DNA of 57,674 bases from Variovorax paradoxus (GTDB taxonomy: Bacteria; Pseudomonadota; Gammaproteobacteria; Burkholderiales; Burkholderiaceae_C), in NCBI RefSeq assembly GCF_018614915.1, contig NZ_JAGGNU010000044.1, forward strand, positions 1-57,674. The letters run 5' to 3'. The position numbers and the translations under genes were made by a program. Of this stretch, positions 31,812 through 40,617 are shown one piece after another. Every line of letters starts with the position of its first letter. Positions within the stretch are counted from its first letter, which is position 1. The notes beneath the pieces are model-generated. The model saw nothing but the letters and a program-made list of their open reading frames with translations, was not told where the DNA came from and ran no database searches.

Positions 31812-32906
31812 ATGACCCAAGAACCTCTGGTGCGCTTCCAGCGCGTCCAGAAAACTTACGACGGCGAACACCTGGTGGTGCGCCAGCTCGACCTGGACAT
31901 CCACCGCGGCGAGTTCCTGAGCCTGCTCGGACCTTCAGGTTCGGGCAAGACCACCACGCTGATGATGCTGGCCGGCTTCGAGTCGCCGACCTCCGGCGAC
32001 ATCCTGCTCGACGGCCGCCAGATCACCGGCACGCCGCCGCACAAGCGGCACTTCGGCATGGTGTTCCAGAACTACGCCTTGTTCCCGCACCTGAGCGTGG
32101 GCCAGAACGTGGCCTACCCACTCACGGTGCGCAAGGTGCCGAAGGACGAGCAGCAGCGCCGCGTGCAGCGCGCGCTCGAGATGGTGCAGCTGCGCGGCAT
32201 GAGCGACCGCCTGCCCGGCCAGCTTTCCGGCGGCCAGCAGCAGCGCGTGGCGCTGGCGCGCGCCCTGGTGTTCGAGCCGCAGCTGGTGCTGATGGACGAG
32301 CCGCTCGGCGCACTCGACAAGCAGCTGCGCGAACACATGCAGATCGAGCTCAAGGAACTGCATCGCCAGCTCGGTGTGACCTTCGTCTACGTGACGCACG
32401 ACCAGGGCGAAGCCCTCACCATGAGCGACCGCGTGGCGGTGTTCAACGAGGGCGTGATCCAGCAGCTCGACTCGGTGGAGCAGCTCTATGAGATGCCGGC
32501 CAACCGTTTCGTGGCGGGCTTCGTCGGCGACAACACGGTGCTCAAGGGCGTGCTGCGCAGCGCCGGCAACTGCGCCGAAATGGCGCTGCCCGACGGCCGC
32601 GTGCTGACCGGCCTGAACGTAAGCGGCGCGGCCGCGGGCGCCAAGGTCGAGGCTTGCATCCGCCCCGAGCGCGTGGTGCTGCAGCGGCAGAGCGAGGCAT
32701 CGGGCCCCGACGTGCTCGCGGCCGAGGTGGCACGCGTCATCTACTTCGGCGACCACCTGCGGCTGCTGTGCAGGATCGGCGGCGGCCAGGCGGACGCCAC
32801 GGTCAAGCTGCCGCTCAGCGGCCTGCAGGGCGCCGCGCCACCGCAAAGCGGCGAGCAGGTCTCGCTCAGATTCCCGGTCGACCATGTGCGCGTCTATGCG
32901 GCTTGA
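31812..32906 (+). CDS. potA: ABC transporter ATPase, spermidine/putrescine type
   Basis: 364 residues. Walker A GPSGSGKTTTLMML (about 38-50), Q-loop FQNYALFPHLSV, signature LSGGQQQRVALARAL, Walker B VLMDEPLGALD and the switch His in VTHDQGEA. After residue about 240 comes a TOBE regulatory domain (IRPERVVLQ), as in PotA. It energises import by the two permeases and the binding protein encoded next. The tight spacing in the operon and the adjacent aminotransferase indicate a polyamine or GABA-like substrate. Confidence 0.92.
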   Translation: MTQEPLVRFQRVQKTYDGEHLVVRQLDLDIHRGEFLSLLGPSGSGKTTTLMMLAGFESPTSGDILLDGRQITGTPPHKRHFGMVFQNYALFPHLSVGQNVAYPLTVRKVPKDEQQRRVQRALEMVQLRGMSDRLPGQLSGGQQQRVALARALVFEPQLVLMDEPLGALDKQLREHMQIELKELHRQLGVTFVYVTHDQGEALTMSDRVAVFNEGVIQQLDSVEQLYEMPANRFVAGFVGDNTVLKGVLRSAGNCAEMALPDGRVLTGLNVSGAAAGAKVEACIRPERVVLQRQSEASGPDVLAAEVARVIYFGDHLRLLCRIGGGQADATVKLPLSGLQGAAPPQSGEQVSLRFPVDHVRVYAA

Positions 32907-32960
32907 GCGCCGTCGCATTCCATTTCCCGTCACCGCCAATCCACAAGGAATTTTCCTTTC

Positions 32961-33989
32961 ATGAAAAAGACCCGCCTCGCCCTCATCGTCGCCGCCGCGC
33001 TCGCGCTGCCGGCATTTGCGCAGCAGCAGATCACCGTCGTCAACTTCGGCGGCGCCAACGCCAATGCCCAGAAGAAGGCCTACTACGAGCCCTTCGAGAA
33101 AACCGGCATCAAAGTCATCCCGGTCGAATACAACGGCGAGCAGGCCAAGATCAAGGCCATGGTCGAGACCAAGAAGGTCACCTGGGACGTGGTCGAGGTC
33201 GAGTCGCCCGACGCCGCGCGCGGATGCGACGAAGGCCTGTTCGAGAAGCTCGACTACTCGAAGATCGGCAACAAGGCGGACTTCCTGCCGGCCGCCGTCA
33301 CCGAATGCGGCGTCGGCGTGTTCGTGTGGTCCACCGTCATGGCCTACAACGGCGAGAAGCTCAAGACCGCCCCCACCTCCTGGGCCGATTTCTGGGACGT
33401 GAAGAAGATCCCGGGCAAGCGCGGCATGCGCAAGGGCGCGCGCTACAACCTCGAATTCGCGCTGATGGCCGACGGCGTGAAGCCGGCCGACGTCTACAAG
33501 GTGCTGGCCACCAAGGAAGGCGCCGACCGCGCCTTCAAGAAGCTCACCGAGCTCAAGCCGAACATCCAGTGGTGGGAAGCCGGCGCGCAGCCGCCGCAGT
33601 TCCTGGTGGCCGGCGATGTGGTGCTGACCACGGTCTTCAACGGCCGCATCGACGCCGCCAACCGCGAAGGCCGCAATCTGAAGATCTTCTGGCCGGGCGG
33701 CATCTACGACCTCGACTACTGGGTCATTCCGAAGGGCGCGCCCAACAAGGAGGCCTCGCTCAAGTTCATCCAGTTCGCCATGCAGCCGGCGGCGCAGGCG
33801 GCCTATGCGCAGAACATTGCCTACGGCCCGACCAACACCAAGGCCCTGGCTTCGCTCGACAAGAAGGTGCTGGACGACCTGCCGACCTCGGCCGCCAATG
33901 CCAAGGAAGCCATCCAGTTCAGCGTCGCCTTCTGGGCCGACCAGGGCGAGGCGCTCGAGAAGCGCTTCGCCTCGTGGGCCACGCAGTAG
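32961..33989 (+). CDS. PotD-like periplasmic binding protein
   Basis: 342 residues with a short signal peptide (MKKTRLALIVAAALALPAFA, cleavage after residue 20) and mature start QQQITVVNFGGANANAQKKA. The fold of the spermidine/putrescine-binding cluster D proteins is seen in VIPVEYNGEQAKIKAM, TKKVTWDVVEVESPDAARG and KIFWPGGIYDLDYWVIPKGA. It would bind the substrate in the periplasm and deliver it to the PotB/PotC-type permeases. The classical acidic polyamine cage cannot be judged by eye, so GABA or agmatine is equally possible. Confidence 0.9.
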   Translation: MKKTRLALIVAAALALPAFAQQQITVVNFGGANANAQKKAYYEPFEKTGIKVIPVEYNGEQAKIKAMVETKKVTWDVVEVESPDAARGCDEGLFEKLDYSKIGNKADFLPAAVTECGVGVFVWSTVMAYNGEKLKTAPTSWADFWDVKKIPGKRGMRKGARYNLEFALMADGVKPADVYKVLATKEGADRAFKKLTELKPNIQWWEAGAQPPQFLVAGDVVLTTVFNGRIDAANREGRNLKIFWPGGIYDLDYWVIPKGAPNKEASLKFIQFAMQPAAQAAYAQNIAYGPTNTKALASLDKKVLDDLPTSAANAKEAIQFSVAFWADQGEALEKRFASWATQ

Positions 33990-33995
33990 GCGGCC

Positions 33996-35252
33996 ATGCA
34001 CGCGGCAACGCTCGCCTCCCACCTCCCGGCGGAGGCCCCGCCGGGAGAGCTTCGGCGCGCGCTGGCGCGCGCCGAGGCGCGCCGCAAGTGGCGCGCGTTC
34101 GCACTCACGCTGCCGCTGCTGCTGTTCCTGCTCCTCACGCTGCTGGTGCCGATCGTGGCGCTGCTGCAGCGCGCGGTCGAGAACCCGGAGGTGGTCAATG
34201 CTTTGCCCCGCACGGTGCGCGCGCTCCACGGTTGGAATCGCCAGGAGGCGCCCGCGCCACAGGCCTACGCCGCGATCGCAGCCGACCTCGGCCAATTGCC
34301 CGACAGCGCCGATGCGGGCGCGCTGGCGCGCCGGCTCAATACCGAAATCGCCGGCGCTCGCTCGCTGGTGATGAGCACCTACCGCGCGCTGCCGATCGCC
34401 GGCACGCCGGAGGAAATCAAGGCGCGCCTGCTGGAGATCGACGCGCGCTGGGGCGAGGTGCCCTACTGGCACGCGATCGCCAAGAACGGCTCGCGCTGGA
34501 CGCCCGACTACGTGCTGGCCTCGGTCGACCTGCGGCGTGACGCCGCGGGCAGCGTCGAGCGAATGCCGCCGGATCAGCGCGCCTTCGGTGGCATCCTGCT
34601 GCGCACCTTCGAGATCAGCGCCGTGGTCACCTTCTTCTGCCTGCTGCTGGCCTACCCGCTCGCATGGTGGTTGTCGACGCTGCCGGCGCGCAAGGCCAAC
34701 GTGCTGATGATCCTGGTGCTGGTGCCCTTCTGGACCTCCATCCTGGTGCGCGTGGCGGCCTGGATCGTGCTGCTGCAGTCCGAAGGGCTGGTCAACCGCG
34801 GCCTCATGGGCATCGGGCTGATCGACCACCCGCTGGCGCTGCTGTTCAACCGCACCGGCGTGATCATCTCGATGGTCCACATCCTGCTGCCCTTCATGAT
34901 CCTGCCGCTGTACAGCGTCATGAAAAGCGTGCCGCCGACCTACCTGCGCGCAGCCGTCTCGCTCGGCAGTCCGCCGCTGGCGGCCTTCTTCCGCGTCTAC
35001 GTGCCACAGACATACCCGGGCATCGGCGCCGGCGCGCTGCTGGTCTTCATCCTGGCGATCGGCTACTACGTGACGCCGGCGCTCCTGGGCGGGGCCGACG
35101 ACCAGATGCTGAGCTACTACGTCGCGCGCTACACCAACGTCGAGATCAACTGGGGCATGGCCTGCGCGCTCGGCGCGCTGCTGCTGGCCGCCACGCTGGT
35201 GCTCTATGCCGTGTACCGCCGCGTCGGCAAGGCCGACCTGAGCCTGGGCTGA
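33996..35252 (+). CDS. PotB-like ABC permease with a large first periplasmic loop
   Basis: 418 residues, longer than the usual about 300. A cytoplasmic basic N-terminus (ALARAEARRKWRAF) is followed by helix 1 (about 36-56). About 130 residues (60-190) then form a soluble insertion (GWNRQEAPAPQAYAAIAADL, WGEVPYWHAIAKNGSRWTPD), and the remaining five helices follow. The EAA loop region reads RAAVSLGSPPLAAFFRVYVP. The insertion likely faces the periplasm and could dock the binding protein. Six bases after the binding-protein gene, same operon. Confidence 0.9.
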   Translation: MHAATLASHLPAEAPPGELRRALARAEARRKWRAFALTLPLLLFLLLTLLVPIVALLQRAVENPEVVNALPRTVRALHGWNRQEAPAPQAYAAIAADLGQLPDSADAGALARRLNTEIAGARSLVMSTYRALPIAGTPEEIKARLLEIDARWGEVPYWHAIAKNGSRWTPDYVLASVDLRRDAAGSVERMPPDQRAFGGILLRTFEISAVVTFFCLLLAYPLAWWLSTLPARKANVLMILVLVPFWTSILVRVAAWIVLLQSEGLVNRGLMGIGLIDHPLALLFNRTGVIISMVHILLPFMILPLYSVMKSVPPTYLRAAVSLGSPPLAAFFRVYVPQTYPGIGAGALLVFILAIGYYVTPALLGGADDQMLSYYVARYTNVEINWGMACALGALLLAATLVLYAVYRRVGKADLSLG

Positions 35253-35269
35253 AGGCACGAAAGACAAGC

Positions 35270-36091
35270 ATGTCGAAGCTTCTTCCCGAATTTCCCGCCT
35301 ACGCCACCTTCGTCGACAAGTTCGGCTGGTGGGCGGTGCGCGCCGGTTGCGTGGCGGTGCTGGCCTTCCTGCTGGCGCCGATCCTGGTCGTGATCCCGCT
35401 GTCCTTTTCCGACAGCTCCTTCCTGGCCTACCCGATCCCCGGCTGGTCGCTCAAGTGGTACCGCAACCTGTTCGAGTCGCCGGAATGGGCCCGGGCGGCG
35501 CGCAACAGCTTCATCGTCGCGCCCGCCGCGACGGTGCTCGCCACTGTGCTGGGCACGCTGGCCGCGGTGGGCCTGTCGCGCACGGAATTCGCGTTCAAGG
35601 GCCTGCTCATGAGCGTGCTGATCTCTCCCATGGTGGTGCCGATCGTGGTGGTGGGCGTGGCGACGTACCTCTACTTCGCGCCCATCGGCCTGGCCGACAG
35701 CTACCTCGGCCTGATCGTGGTGCATGCCGCGCTGGGCGCGCCCTTCGTGCTGACCACCGTGCTGGCGACGCTGGCCGGCTTCGACCACAACCTGGTGCGT
35801 GCCTCGCTGAGCCTGGGCGAAACGCCTTTCAACACCTTCATGCGCATCACGCTGCCGGTGATCGCGCCGGGCGTGATCTCGGGCGCGCTGTTCGCCTTTG
35901 CCACCTCCTTCGATGAAGTGGTGGTCACCCTGTTCCTGGCCGGGCCCGACCAGGTCACGCTGCCGCGCCAGATGTTCACCGGCATCCGCGAGAACATCTC
36001 GCCCACCATCGCCGCCGTCGCGACACTGCTGATCCTGTTCACGACCAGCCTGCTGCTGGCGCTCGAATGGCTGCGCGGCCGCCGCCACTGA
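35270..36091 (+). CDS. PotC-like ABC permease
   Basis: 273 residues with six predicted helices; the first is about 25-48 (GCVAVLAFLLAPILVVIPLS). The EAA motif is RASLSLGETPFNTFMRITLP, followed by VIAPGVISGALFAFATSFDE, typical of PotC. It pairs with the upstream permease to form the channel. It is the last gene of the transport operon. Start 35270 follows the previous stop by 17 bases. No clear terminator is seen after 36091. Confidence 0.92.
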   Translation: MSKLLPEFPAYATFVDKFGWWAVRAGCVAVLAFLLAPILVVIPLSFSDSSFLAYPIPGWSLKWYRNLFESPEWARAARNSFIVAPAATVLATVLGTLAAVGLSRTEFAFKGLLMSVLISPMVVPIVVVGVATYLYFAPIGLADSYLGLIVVHAALGAPFVLTTVLATLAGFDHNLVRASLSLGETPFNTFMRITLPVIAPGVISGALFAFATSFDEVVVTLFLAGPDQVTLPRQMFTGIRENISPTIAAVATLLILFTTSLLLALEWLRGRRH

Positions 36092-36784
36092 AACACACAT
36101 GGCAGGGCCGCTTCGAGCGCAAAGGTGGCGGGGCTCGTCGCGATCCCGAGGGGCAGCCCGAAAAACCCAGACCCTGCGCAGGCGGGCCAGGTTGCCGTGT
36201 TCATCTGATCAAGCGGGGCACTGTCGCGGGCCTTGCGCTGGACGGCCGCACTGTCCGGCCTTCTTTGCCTAGCATCTGGAAGCGCCCAATCGACTGCCCG
36301 CGCAACTCGCGTTCGTCGAACTGTTCCGGGCAATTAAATCCACAAACAGCGACCCAGGCGCCGCGGGGCACGCCAAGCTCCTCGATCTTTAGGTAGGGGA
36401 CGCAAATAAATCCGCGAACAAGATCCGCTGCGCCGGTTCGGAAGGCGAGCACGAGCTAATAAATGTTCGAACGAGCCGTCCCGTCGTTGTCGGTTCTCAC
36501 CACACCTTGAATTTTTTGCAGCTTAGTTTGAACCGGCGGCGGCAGCGCGGGGGCGGCTGGCGACGAGCCGGAGTCGGAGATGGCGCCTTCGCGAGCCTGA
36601 GGCGGAGTTGGTGGGGTTGGACGGTGCCGGAGACGGCGTGCTTCCGGGGCGCCAGGCAGGGCAGAATGCACTCGACCGGCCGGACCCGGCCAGATCCGGC
36701 CGGTCGATGTCGGTGCCAGATAGCGGCCGCTCGGCGCCGCTCTCGACCCCTTTGCAGACAGCCAGAAGAGCGTTAAGCCGATCT
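36092..36784. other. Long gap with no supported gene
   Basis: Between the permease gene and the convergent methyltransferase gene no frame has a recognisable domain. A minus-strand frame at 36201-36452 (84 codons, containing KIEELGVPRGAWVAVCGFN) and another at 36456-36788 (ending with VQTKLQKIQGVVRTD) look slightly protein-like but lack ribosome sites and family signature. A GC-rich palindromic patch GGCCGGACCCGGCCAGATCC lies near 36680. Confidence 0.4.
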
Positions 36785-37582
36785 TCACTGGGATGGAACT
36801 TGGCCACGCACAGCCCAGAACGAGGTGGTTAGAGCACGCGGACCGTCAGTCATGCCGCACAGATACGCCGCCCGAACGCGGCGCTCCAACTCCCGCCGAT
36901 TCGAATCTCCGAGATTTGTCACATAGCTTCCAGTCTTGCCCTGCCCCGTAAGGAACGTGGACCAATAGTCCTCGAACGACCGGTACTCAAAGACCGCGCC
37001 GAGTTGCTCTTCAACGACGTCGTGGAAGCCCACGGTGGCGAACAATCTTGCCAGCCCGCTGGGCCACCCCAGTGGCTTGGAGACCATTTCGTCGCGCATC
37101 GCCGCCCCCTCGAGATCGAGCACTGCGGCAGCGTCCCAAACCAGGCTGAACGGTGTCCAACCGCTGCGGAAGTTGTTGACGACCACTGCCACAACACCTC
37201 CCCGTCGGGTGACTCGACGCATCTCGCGCAGACCTCGCACCGAGTCGGGCAGCACATCCAGAGCGAGCATCGACAGCGTGCGCTCGAAGATCCCCTCCGG
37301 GTATGGAAGATCAAGAGCATCGCCAACGAGGAAAGTGATCGCAGGGTCTGCGGTGACGCGCCGCGCGAATTCCACGTACGGCGCCGAGAGGTCGATGCCA
37401 GTCGCTACTGCGGCCGCTGCCGCTATTGCGCGCGTCAAATGCCCGGTCCCGCAACCGACGTCAAGCACTCGCTCATTGGCCGAGACACCGGCGAACCTCA
37501 CAAATGTGGGAGCCAGACGCTGGCTGCCTCGGCCGACATATCCTTCATAGGCTTCAGGGTCGGTCGCCACAAACGTTCCCAT
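36785..37582 (-). CDS. SAM-dependent methyltransferase, UbiE-like
   Basis: 265 residues from the ATG at 37582 (MGTFVATDPEAYEGYVGRGS). Class I motifs: ERVLDVGCGTGHLTRAI (SAM loop), TGIDLSAPYVEFARR, FLVGDALDLPYPEGIFERTL, then MRRVTRRGGVVAVVV. This is the Methyltransf_11 group acting on small molecules. The remaining C-terminal half is helical without a specific motif. No neighbour suggests the substrate. The base composition is somewhat less GC-biased than the adjoining genes, which may reflect transfer. Confidence 0.83.
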   Translation of the reverse strand: MGTFVATDPEAYEGYVGRGSQRLAPTFVRFAGVSANERVLDVGCGTGHLTRAIAAAAAVATGIDLSAPYVEFARRVTADPAITFLVGDALDLPYPEGIFERTLSMLALDVLPDSVRGLREMRRVTRRGGVVAVVVNNFRSGWTPFSLVWDAAAVLDLEGAAMRDEMVSKPLGWPSGLARLFATVGFHDVVEEQLGAVFEYRSFEDYWSTFLTGQGKTGSYVTNLGDSNRRELERRVRAAYLCGMTDGPRALTTSFWAVRGQVPSQ

Positions 37583-37773
37583 GTCAGCTCCTCGTCGGGG
37601 ATCGGATGCCAAGTCACTCACTCTACGCTCAATTCGGGCCACGGACCCTGCGAAGGTCTGCTTTCGATTGCTCGCCGCAAGGTCGGCTCATGGGCCGATC
37701 CCAGCCGGTCGGTCGATCGGCTTGGATCGGCCCCTGTGCACCCGAGCTGAGCTGGACAGCGTCCGCTCGTCGC

Positions 37774-38256
37774 TCAGAGCTTGTAACCGAACTGGCGCAG
37801 CATCTTCTTGCGCGCTTCGACGTCGGCCTCGGTTTCGATTCCCTTGCTCGTGGCGCCATCGACAACACCGAGAATTCCTCGCCCGTTCCCGGTGTCGACC
37901 ACGATGACCTCCACCGGATTGCCCGTCGCGCAGTAGATGGCGCAAACCTCCGGCACCGCTTTGATGGTGTTGAGGATATTGATCGGGAATCCGCCGGTCA
38001 TGAAGACAATGAAGCAATGTCCGCAACTCAGCGCCAGGGCATTCTTTTGCGCCAACTCGATGAGTTCCGTGTCGTTGCCAGTCCGACGCACCAGCGCGGG
38101 CCCACTTGACTCGCAAAACGCGATGCCGAACTTCATCTGGGGCACTGTCTGCACGATCGCCTCATGCAGGTCTTCGATCGTCTTGATGAAGTGTGATTGA
38201 CCGAGGATGAAGTTCACATCGGTCGGCTTGTCGATCGGGACGGATGTTAGTTCCAT
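37774..38256 (-). CDS. Adenosine-specific kinase-family protein (DUF355, AF_0103-like)
   Basis: 160 residues from the ATG at 38256; AAGGAG lies 7 bases upstream. Key segments are DVNFILGQSHFIKTIEDLHE, GIAFCESSGPALVRRTGND, SCGHCFIVFMTGGFPINILN and VVDTGNGRGILGVVDG, which define the family of small adenosine-specific kinase folds solved from archaea (Pyrobaculum). It is often transferred between archaea and bacteria. The reaction assigned is phosphorylation of adenosine, but this rests on structure more than genetics. It stands alone between two intergenic gaps. Confidence 0.85.
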   Translation of the reverse strand: MELTSVPIDKPTDVNFILGQSHFIKTIEDLHEAIVQTVPQMKFGIAFCESSGPALVRRTGNDTELIELAQKNALALSCGHCFIVFMTGGFPINILNTIKAVPEVCAIYCATGNPVEVIVVDTGNGRGILGVVDGATSKGIETEADVEARKKMLRQFGYKL

Positions 38257-38465
38257 GGCAGTCTCCTTTGCATTGCGACTTCCCTGTGGAGAGGGTTTCC
38301 CCGCGACGACGAGCGCGCCGTCAACGCCGACGTGACCCGTTTTCCACAAGTACGCCACGGCCTGAACCATGGGCCGCACCGACGGCGAAATGGCGCGGAA
38401 CTTCCTGTGCAGGGGCCGATCAGACCTTCGTGATGCAACGCTGGACTCAGTGGCTCATCCCGCCA

Positions 38466-38500
38466 CGGGAGCTTCGCTCCAAGGGGTTCGCCCCTTCCTC
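38466..38500. ncRNA. Two adjacent short hairpins upstream of a terminator-like stem (candidate RNA element)
   Basis: GGAGCTTCGCTCC (38468-38480) and AAGGGGTTCGCCCCTT (38481-38496) are perfect small hairpins side by side. They are enclosed by CGGGAG/CTCCCG-like flanks and followed 17 bases later by a strong stem. The region lies between two minus-strand genes. It may be structured RNA (an sRNA on the plus strand or the 3' end of the SagB transcript) or a repeat; this cannot be decided by sight. Confidence 0.3.
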
Positions 38501-38512
38501 CCGCATCGCCCT

Positions 38513-38540
38513 GAAACCCGCCTCGATGGCGGGTTTCTTC
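38513..38540 (+). terminator. Rho-independent terminator-like hairpin
   Basis: GAAACCCGCC (38513-38522) pairs perfectly with GGCGGGTTTC (38528-38537) across a 5-base loop and is followed by TTC on the plus strand. Its A and T ends make it work reasonably in the minus direction too. It stands about 95 bases beyond the end of the minus-strand SagB-cluster operon and may terminate it. Confidence 0.6.
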
Positions 38541-38632
38541 GTAAGTCGCCAACATGTGCAACGAGGTCACGTAGAGAGGCGACGGGCCACCCGCCCGGCA
38601 ATGCTTGCCTCGCGACCTCCGCGCTCGTTGCG

Positions 38633-40372
38633 TCACGCGAGGTCTGCGCCACGCCTCAACTCCTCCGCCTGCGCACCGTAGGGCGCCAGCGTGGTCAGCC
38701 GGCTGTCCTGCACCGGGCCGCCGACCGTGAAGTGATAGAGCGACTGAAACTCCAGGTCGCTGAAGCCGAACACCTGGTGCACCGGGTCATCGAAGAAGCA
38801 GCCGATGCCTGTGGCGCCGATGCCGGCCGCTTCGGCCTCCAGGTAGAGCACCTGCCCGATCACCCCGGTTTCCCAGAAGAGCGGGCGATAGAACCAGGGG
38901 CCGTGCGTGAACAAGGCGTCCCGATACTCGGCGATCATGCCGAGAGAAAAGACCCCGTCGCCCGCGATGTCTTGCGAGCAGCTCACTTGCGTCGCGAGCT
39001 GCCTCGCATCGCCGCTTTCCAGCCTGCGAAGGGGAAGGTCCGCCGGGCATCCGGGCGGCCTGGACCAATCGAAGCGCTGATGCATCGCGCGCTTCAGCTT
39101 GTCGAGCTTGGCCGGGTCGCGGGCGAGTACGTACAGCCCCGGGTCGAGCCCGTCCACCCGATGAACGAACATGGCGAGATGGATGCGCGGCTCCCAGGCC
39201 ATGGCATCCCAGGGCACCGGCCGCCGGTTCGGTTCCAGCTCCACACGCGGCATCACGCGCGCGAGCATGCCGTAAAAGCGCTCGGCAGTGATCGAGGTCC
39301 GCCCGTCGCATGCCAAGAGGCTGCGCCGCCGGCGAATAATCCGGCCGGCCGGCGGCCCGTCCGGGACTGCTGTGCTTCGATGGGTCGAGGCAGGCGCGTC
39401 GAACAGGTCCAAGCCATATCCCTCGTCGATCGGTTTGCGTGAGGCGAGCGCCACCTCGTCGATGACGGCCCAGGCGACGGGGTCGTCACGGCTGAGCCGG
39501 TTCGCCGTTCCGCACCAGTCTTGCTGCGTGAGCTCGCGCACCCGTAGCGGATCCAGGCCGAGTGGCAAGGTGCGCTGCGCGCCTGCACACCACGGCCCGG
39601 CCGCGTCGTTCGGCCAGACGAGCATGACGAGTTCCGGCTGCTCGCGCTCGGCGCCTGCGAAGTCTTCGGCGCGGTTCAGCCCCAGCAAGGTTTCGATGCT
39701 TTCATCGGCCACGCCATGCAACACGACAGCGCTCCATCCCAGGGTCGCGGCGGCGATGCGAAGCGTGCCGATGGCATGGCCGGCGTCGTGCTGGCAATAG
39801 CGGAACGCGCGTTCGCCGTACTTCCACGCTTCGCGCCAGTGGATGGACGAGAGACCGACCAGAAAGGCCTGTGGGGGAAACTCCCGCATCAACTGCGCGA
39901 ACCACTCGGCGGAGGCGTTCACGCGCCGTTCCAGACCGTGCTCTTTCGGCGCGTAGTGGTACAGGCCGGGCGCGTGCGCCAGCCCGGGAAGCGCGCCAAT
40001 CAGCAGGTAGCCCTCGGTGGGATGCAGGTTTCCGCTCGAAGGGTTGCTGCGCAGCGCCCAACGCGTGCCGCCCGCCTGCTTCCAGGCCGACAGCGCAAGT
40101 GCGTACTCGAACAGCCGCGACAGCGAACGGACCGTGAGCGGCGCGCTCGGCACAGCGCCCCGGCTATAGATATCCTCGTAGGGAGGCGACAGCGGCTCTT
40201 CGTCCGCGCCAAGGATGGGCAAGCGCGTGAGCGGCGCCCCCTCGTAGCGGCGGAACGGGTTGGGTTGGTTCACCCAATCCAGGATGCCCGCGGAGCGCGC
40301 ATAGCGGTGGAACTGGTGCTTGGTGCGCTCGTGATAGCGCAGCACCGCTTCGAACTGGTCGGCGTCGTGCAT
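38633..40372 (-). CDS. SagB/ThcOx-family FMN oxidoreductase, duplicated nitroreductase domains
   Basis: 579 residues. The first domain (about 60-290) has the family motif RSNPSSGNLHPTEGYL at 108-122, with the Arg and PSxGxLHP that hold FMN. The second (about 330-560) reads EPNRRPVPWDAMAWEPRIHL, GLYVLARDPAKL, then IGQVLYLEAEAAGIGATGIG and GCFFDDPVHQVFGF, a nitroreductase end with the FMN loop. SagB-type enzymes oxidise thiazolines or oxazolines in peptides, but lone tandem-domain members act elsewhere. No YcaO cyclodehydratase or E1-like gene is present. It is cotranscribed with DUF6494 and an oxygenase-like gene (25 and 19 bases apart). Confidence 0.85.
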   Translation of the reverse strand: MHDADQFEAVLRYHERTKHQFHRYARSAGILDWVNQPNPFRRYEGAPLTRLPILGADEEPLSPPYEDIYSRGAVPSAPLTVRSLSRLFEYALALSAWKQAGGTRWALRSNPSSGNLHPTEGYLLIGALPGLAHAPGLYHYAPKEHGLERRVNASAEWFAQLMREFPPQAFLVGLSSIHWREAWKYGERAFRYCQHDAGHAIGTLRIAAATLGWSAVVLHGVADESIETLLGLNRAEDFAGAEREQPELVMLVWPNDAAGPWCAGAQRTLPLGLDPLRVRELTQQDWCGTANRLSRDDPVAWAVIDEVALASRKPIDEGYGLDLFDAPASTHRSTAVPDGPPAGRIIRRRRSLLACDGRTSITAERFYGMLARVMPRVELEPNRRPVPWDAMAWEPRIHLAMFVHRVDGLDPGLYVLARDPAKLDKLKRAMHQRFDWSRPPGCPADLPLRRLESGDARQLATQVSCSQDIAGDGVFSLGMIAEYRDALFTHGPWFYRPLFWETGVIGQVLYLEAEAAGIGATGIGCFFDDPVHQVFGFSDLEFQSLYHFTVGGPVQDSRLTTLAPYGAQAEELRRGADLA

Positions 40373-40397
40373 CTCGGTGGTCGCCGGCGACGGAAGC

Positions 40398-40598
40398 TCA
40401 ATGCAGCTTGATATCGCCGTCGAACTTGACCTTGAGCCCCAGCGCCGGGATCTCCAGGGTCATGGTGGCGGCAAAGGTCTCGGCGACGGTACCGGCGACG
40501 ACGGCCTTCGCCACCGCCTGCTCGATTTCGCGCTGCGAGCTGACGCCGACCATCTTGAGGAACTTGCGGATGCTGAGGTTGAGTGTCTCGTCGTCCAT
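40398..40598 (-). CDS. DUF6494-family small protein
   Basis: 66 residues (MDDETLNLSIRKFLKMVGVS, then SQREIEQAVAKAVVAGTVAE), with an amphipathic N-terminal helix bundle, and a C-terminal strand pair TMTLEIPALGLKVKFDGDI. This small protein recurs next to SagB-type genes in betaproteobacteria; I recognise it as DUF6494. It has no Cys, no Gly-rich leader break and no core of heterocyclisable residues at its end, which argues against a thiazole precursor peptide. A carrier, clamp or subunit role is possible. It lies between the SagB and oxygenase-like genes. Confidence 0.75.
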   Translation of the reverse strand: MDDETLNLSIRKFLKMVGVSSQREIEQAVAKAVVAGTVAETFAATMTLEIPALGLKVKFDGDIKLH

Positions 40599-40617
40599 CG
40601 GGGACTCCTGGCTGGGG

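Noticed and set aside
31935..35267. Very long minus-strand frame (1110 codons)
   Set aside because: It lies fully antisense to the ABC transporter genes potA, potD-like and potB-like. Composition (runs of His, Arg, Glu, Gly) is that of a GC-rich shadow frame and no domain is seen.
36201..36788. Two short minus-strand frames in the gap after the permease gene
   Set aside because: No ribosome site, no family motif and a low-complexity composition; described only as part of the gap.
38430..38520. Possible tRNA (GGGGTTCG-like loop near 38483)
   Set aside because: The hairpins cannot be arranged into acceptor, D and anticodon arms, and no CCA end is present; kept only as a structured-RNA candidate.
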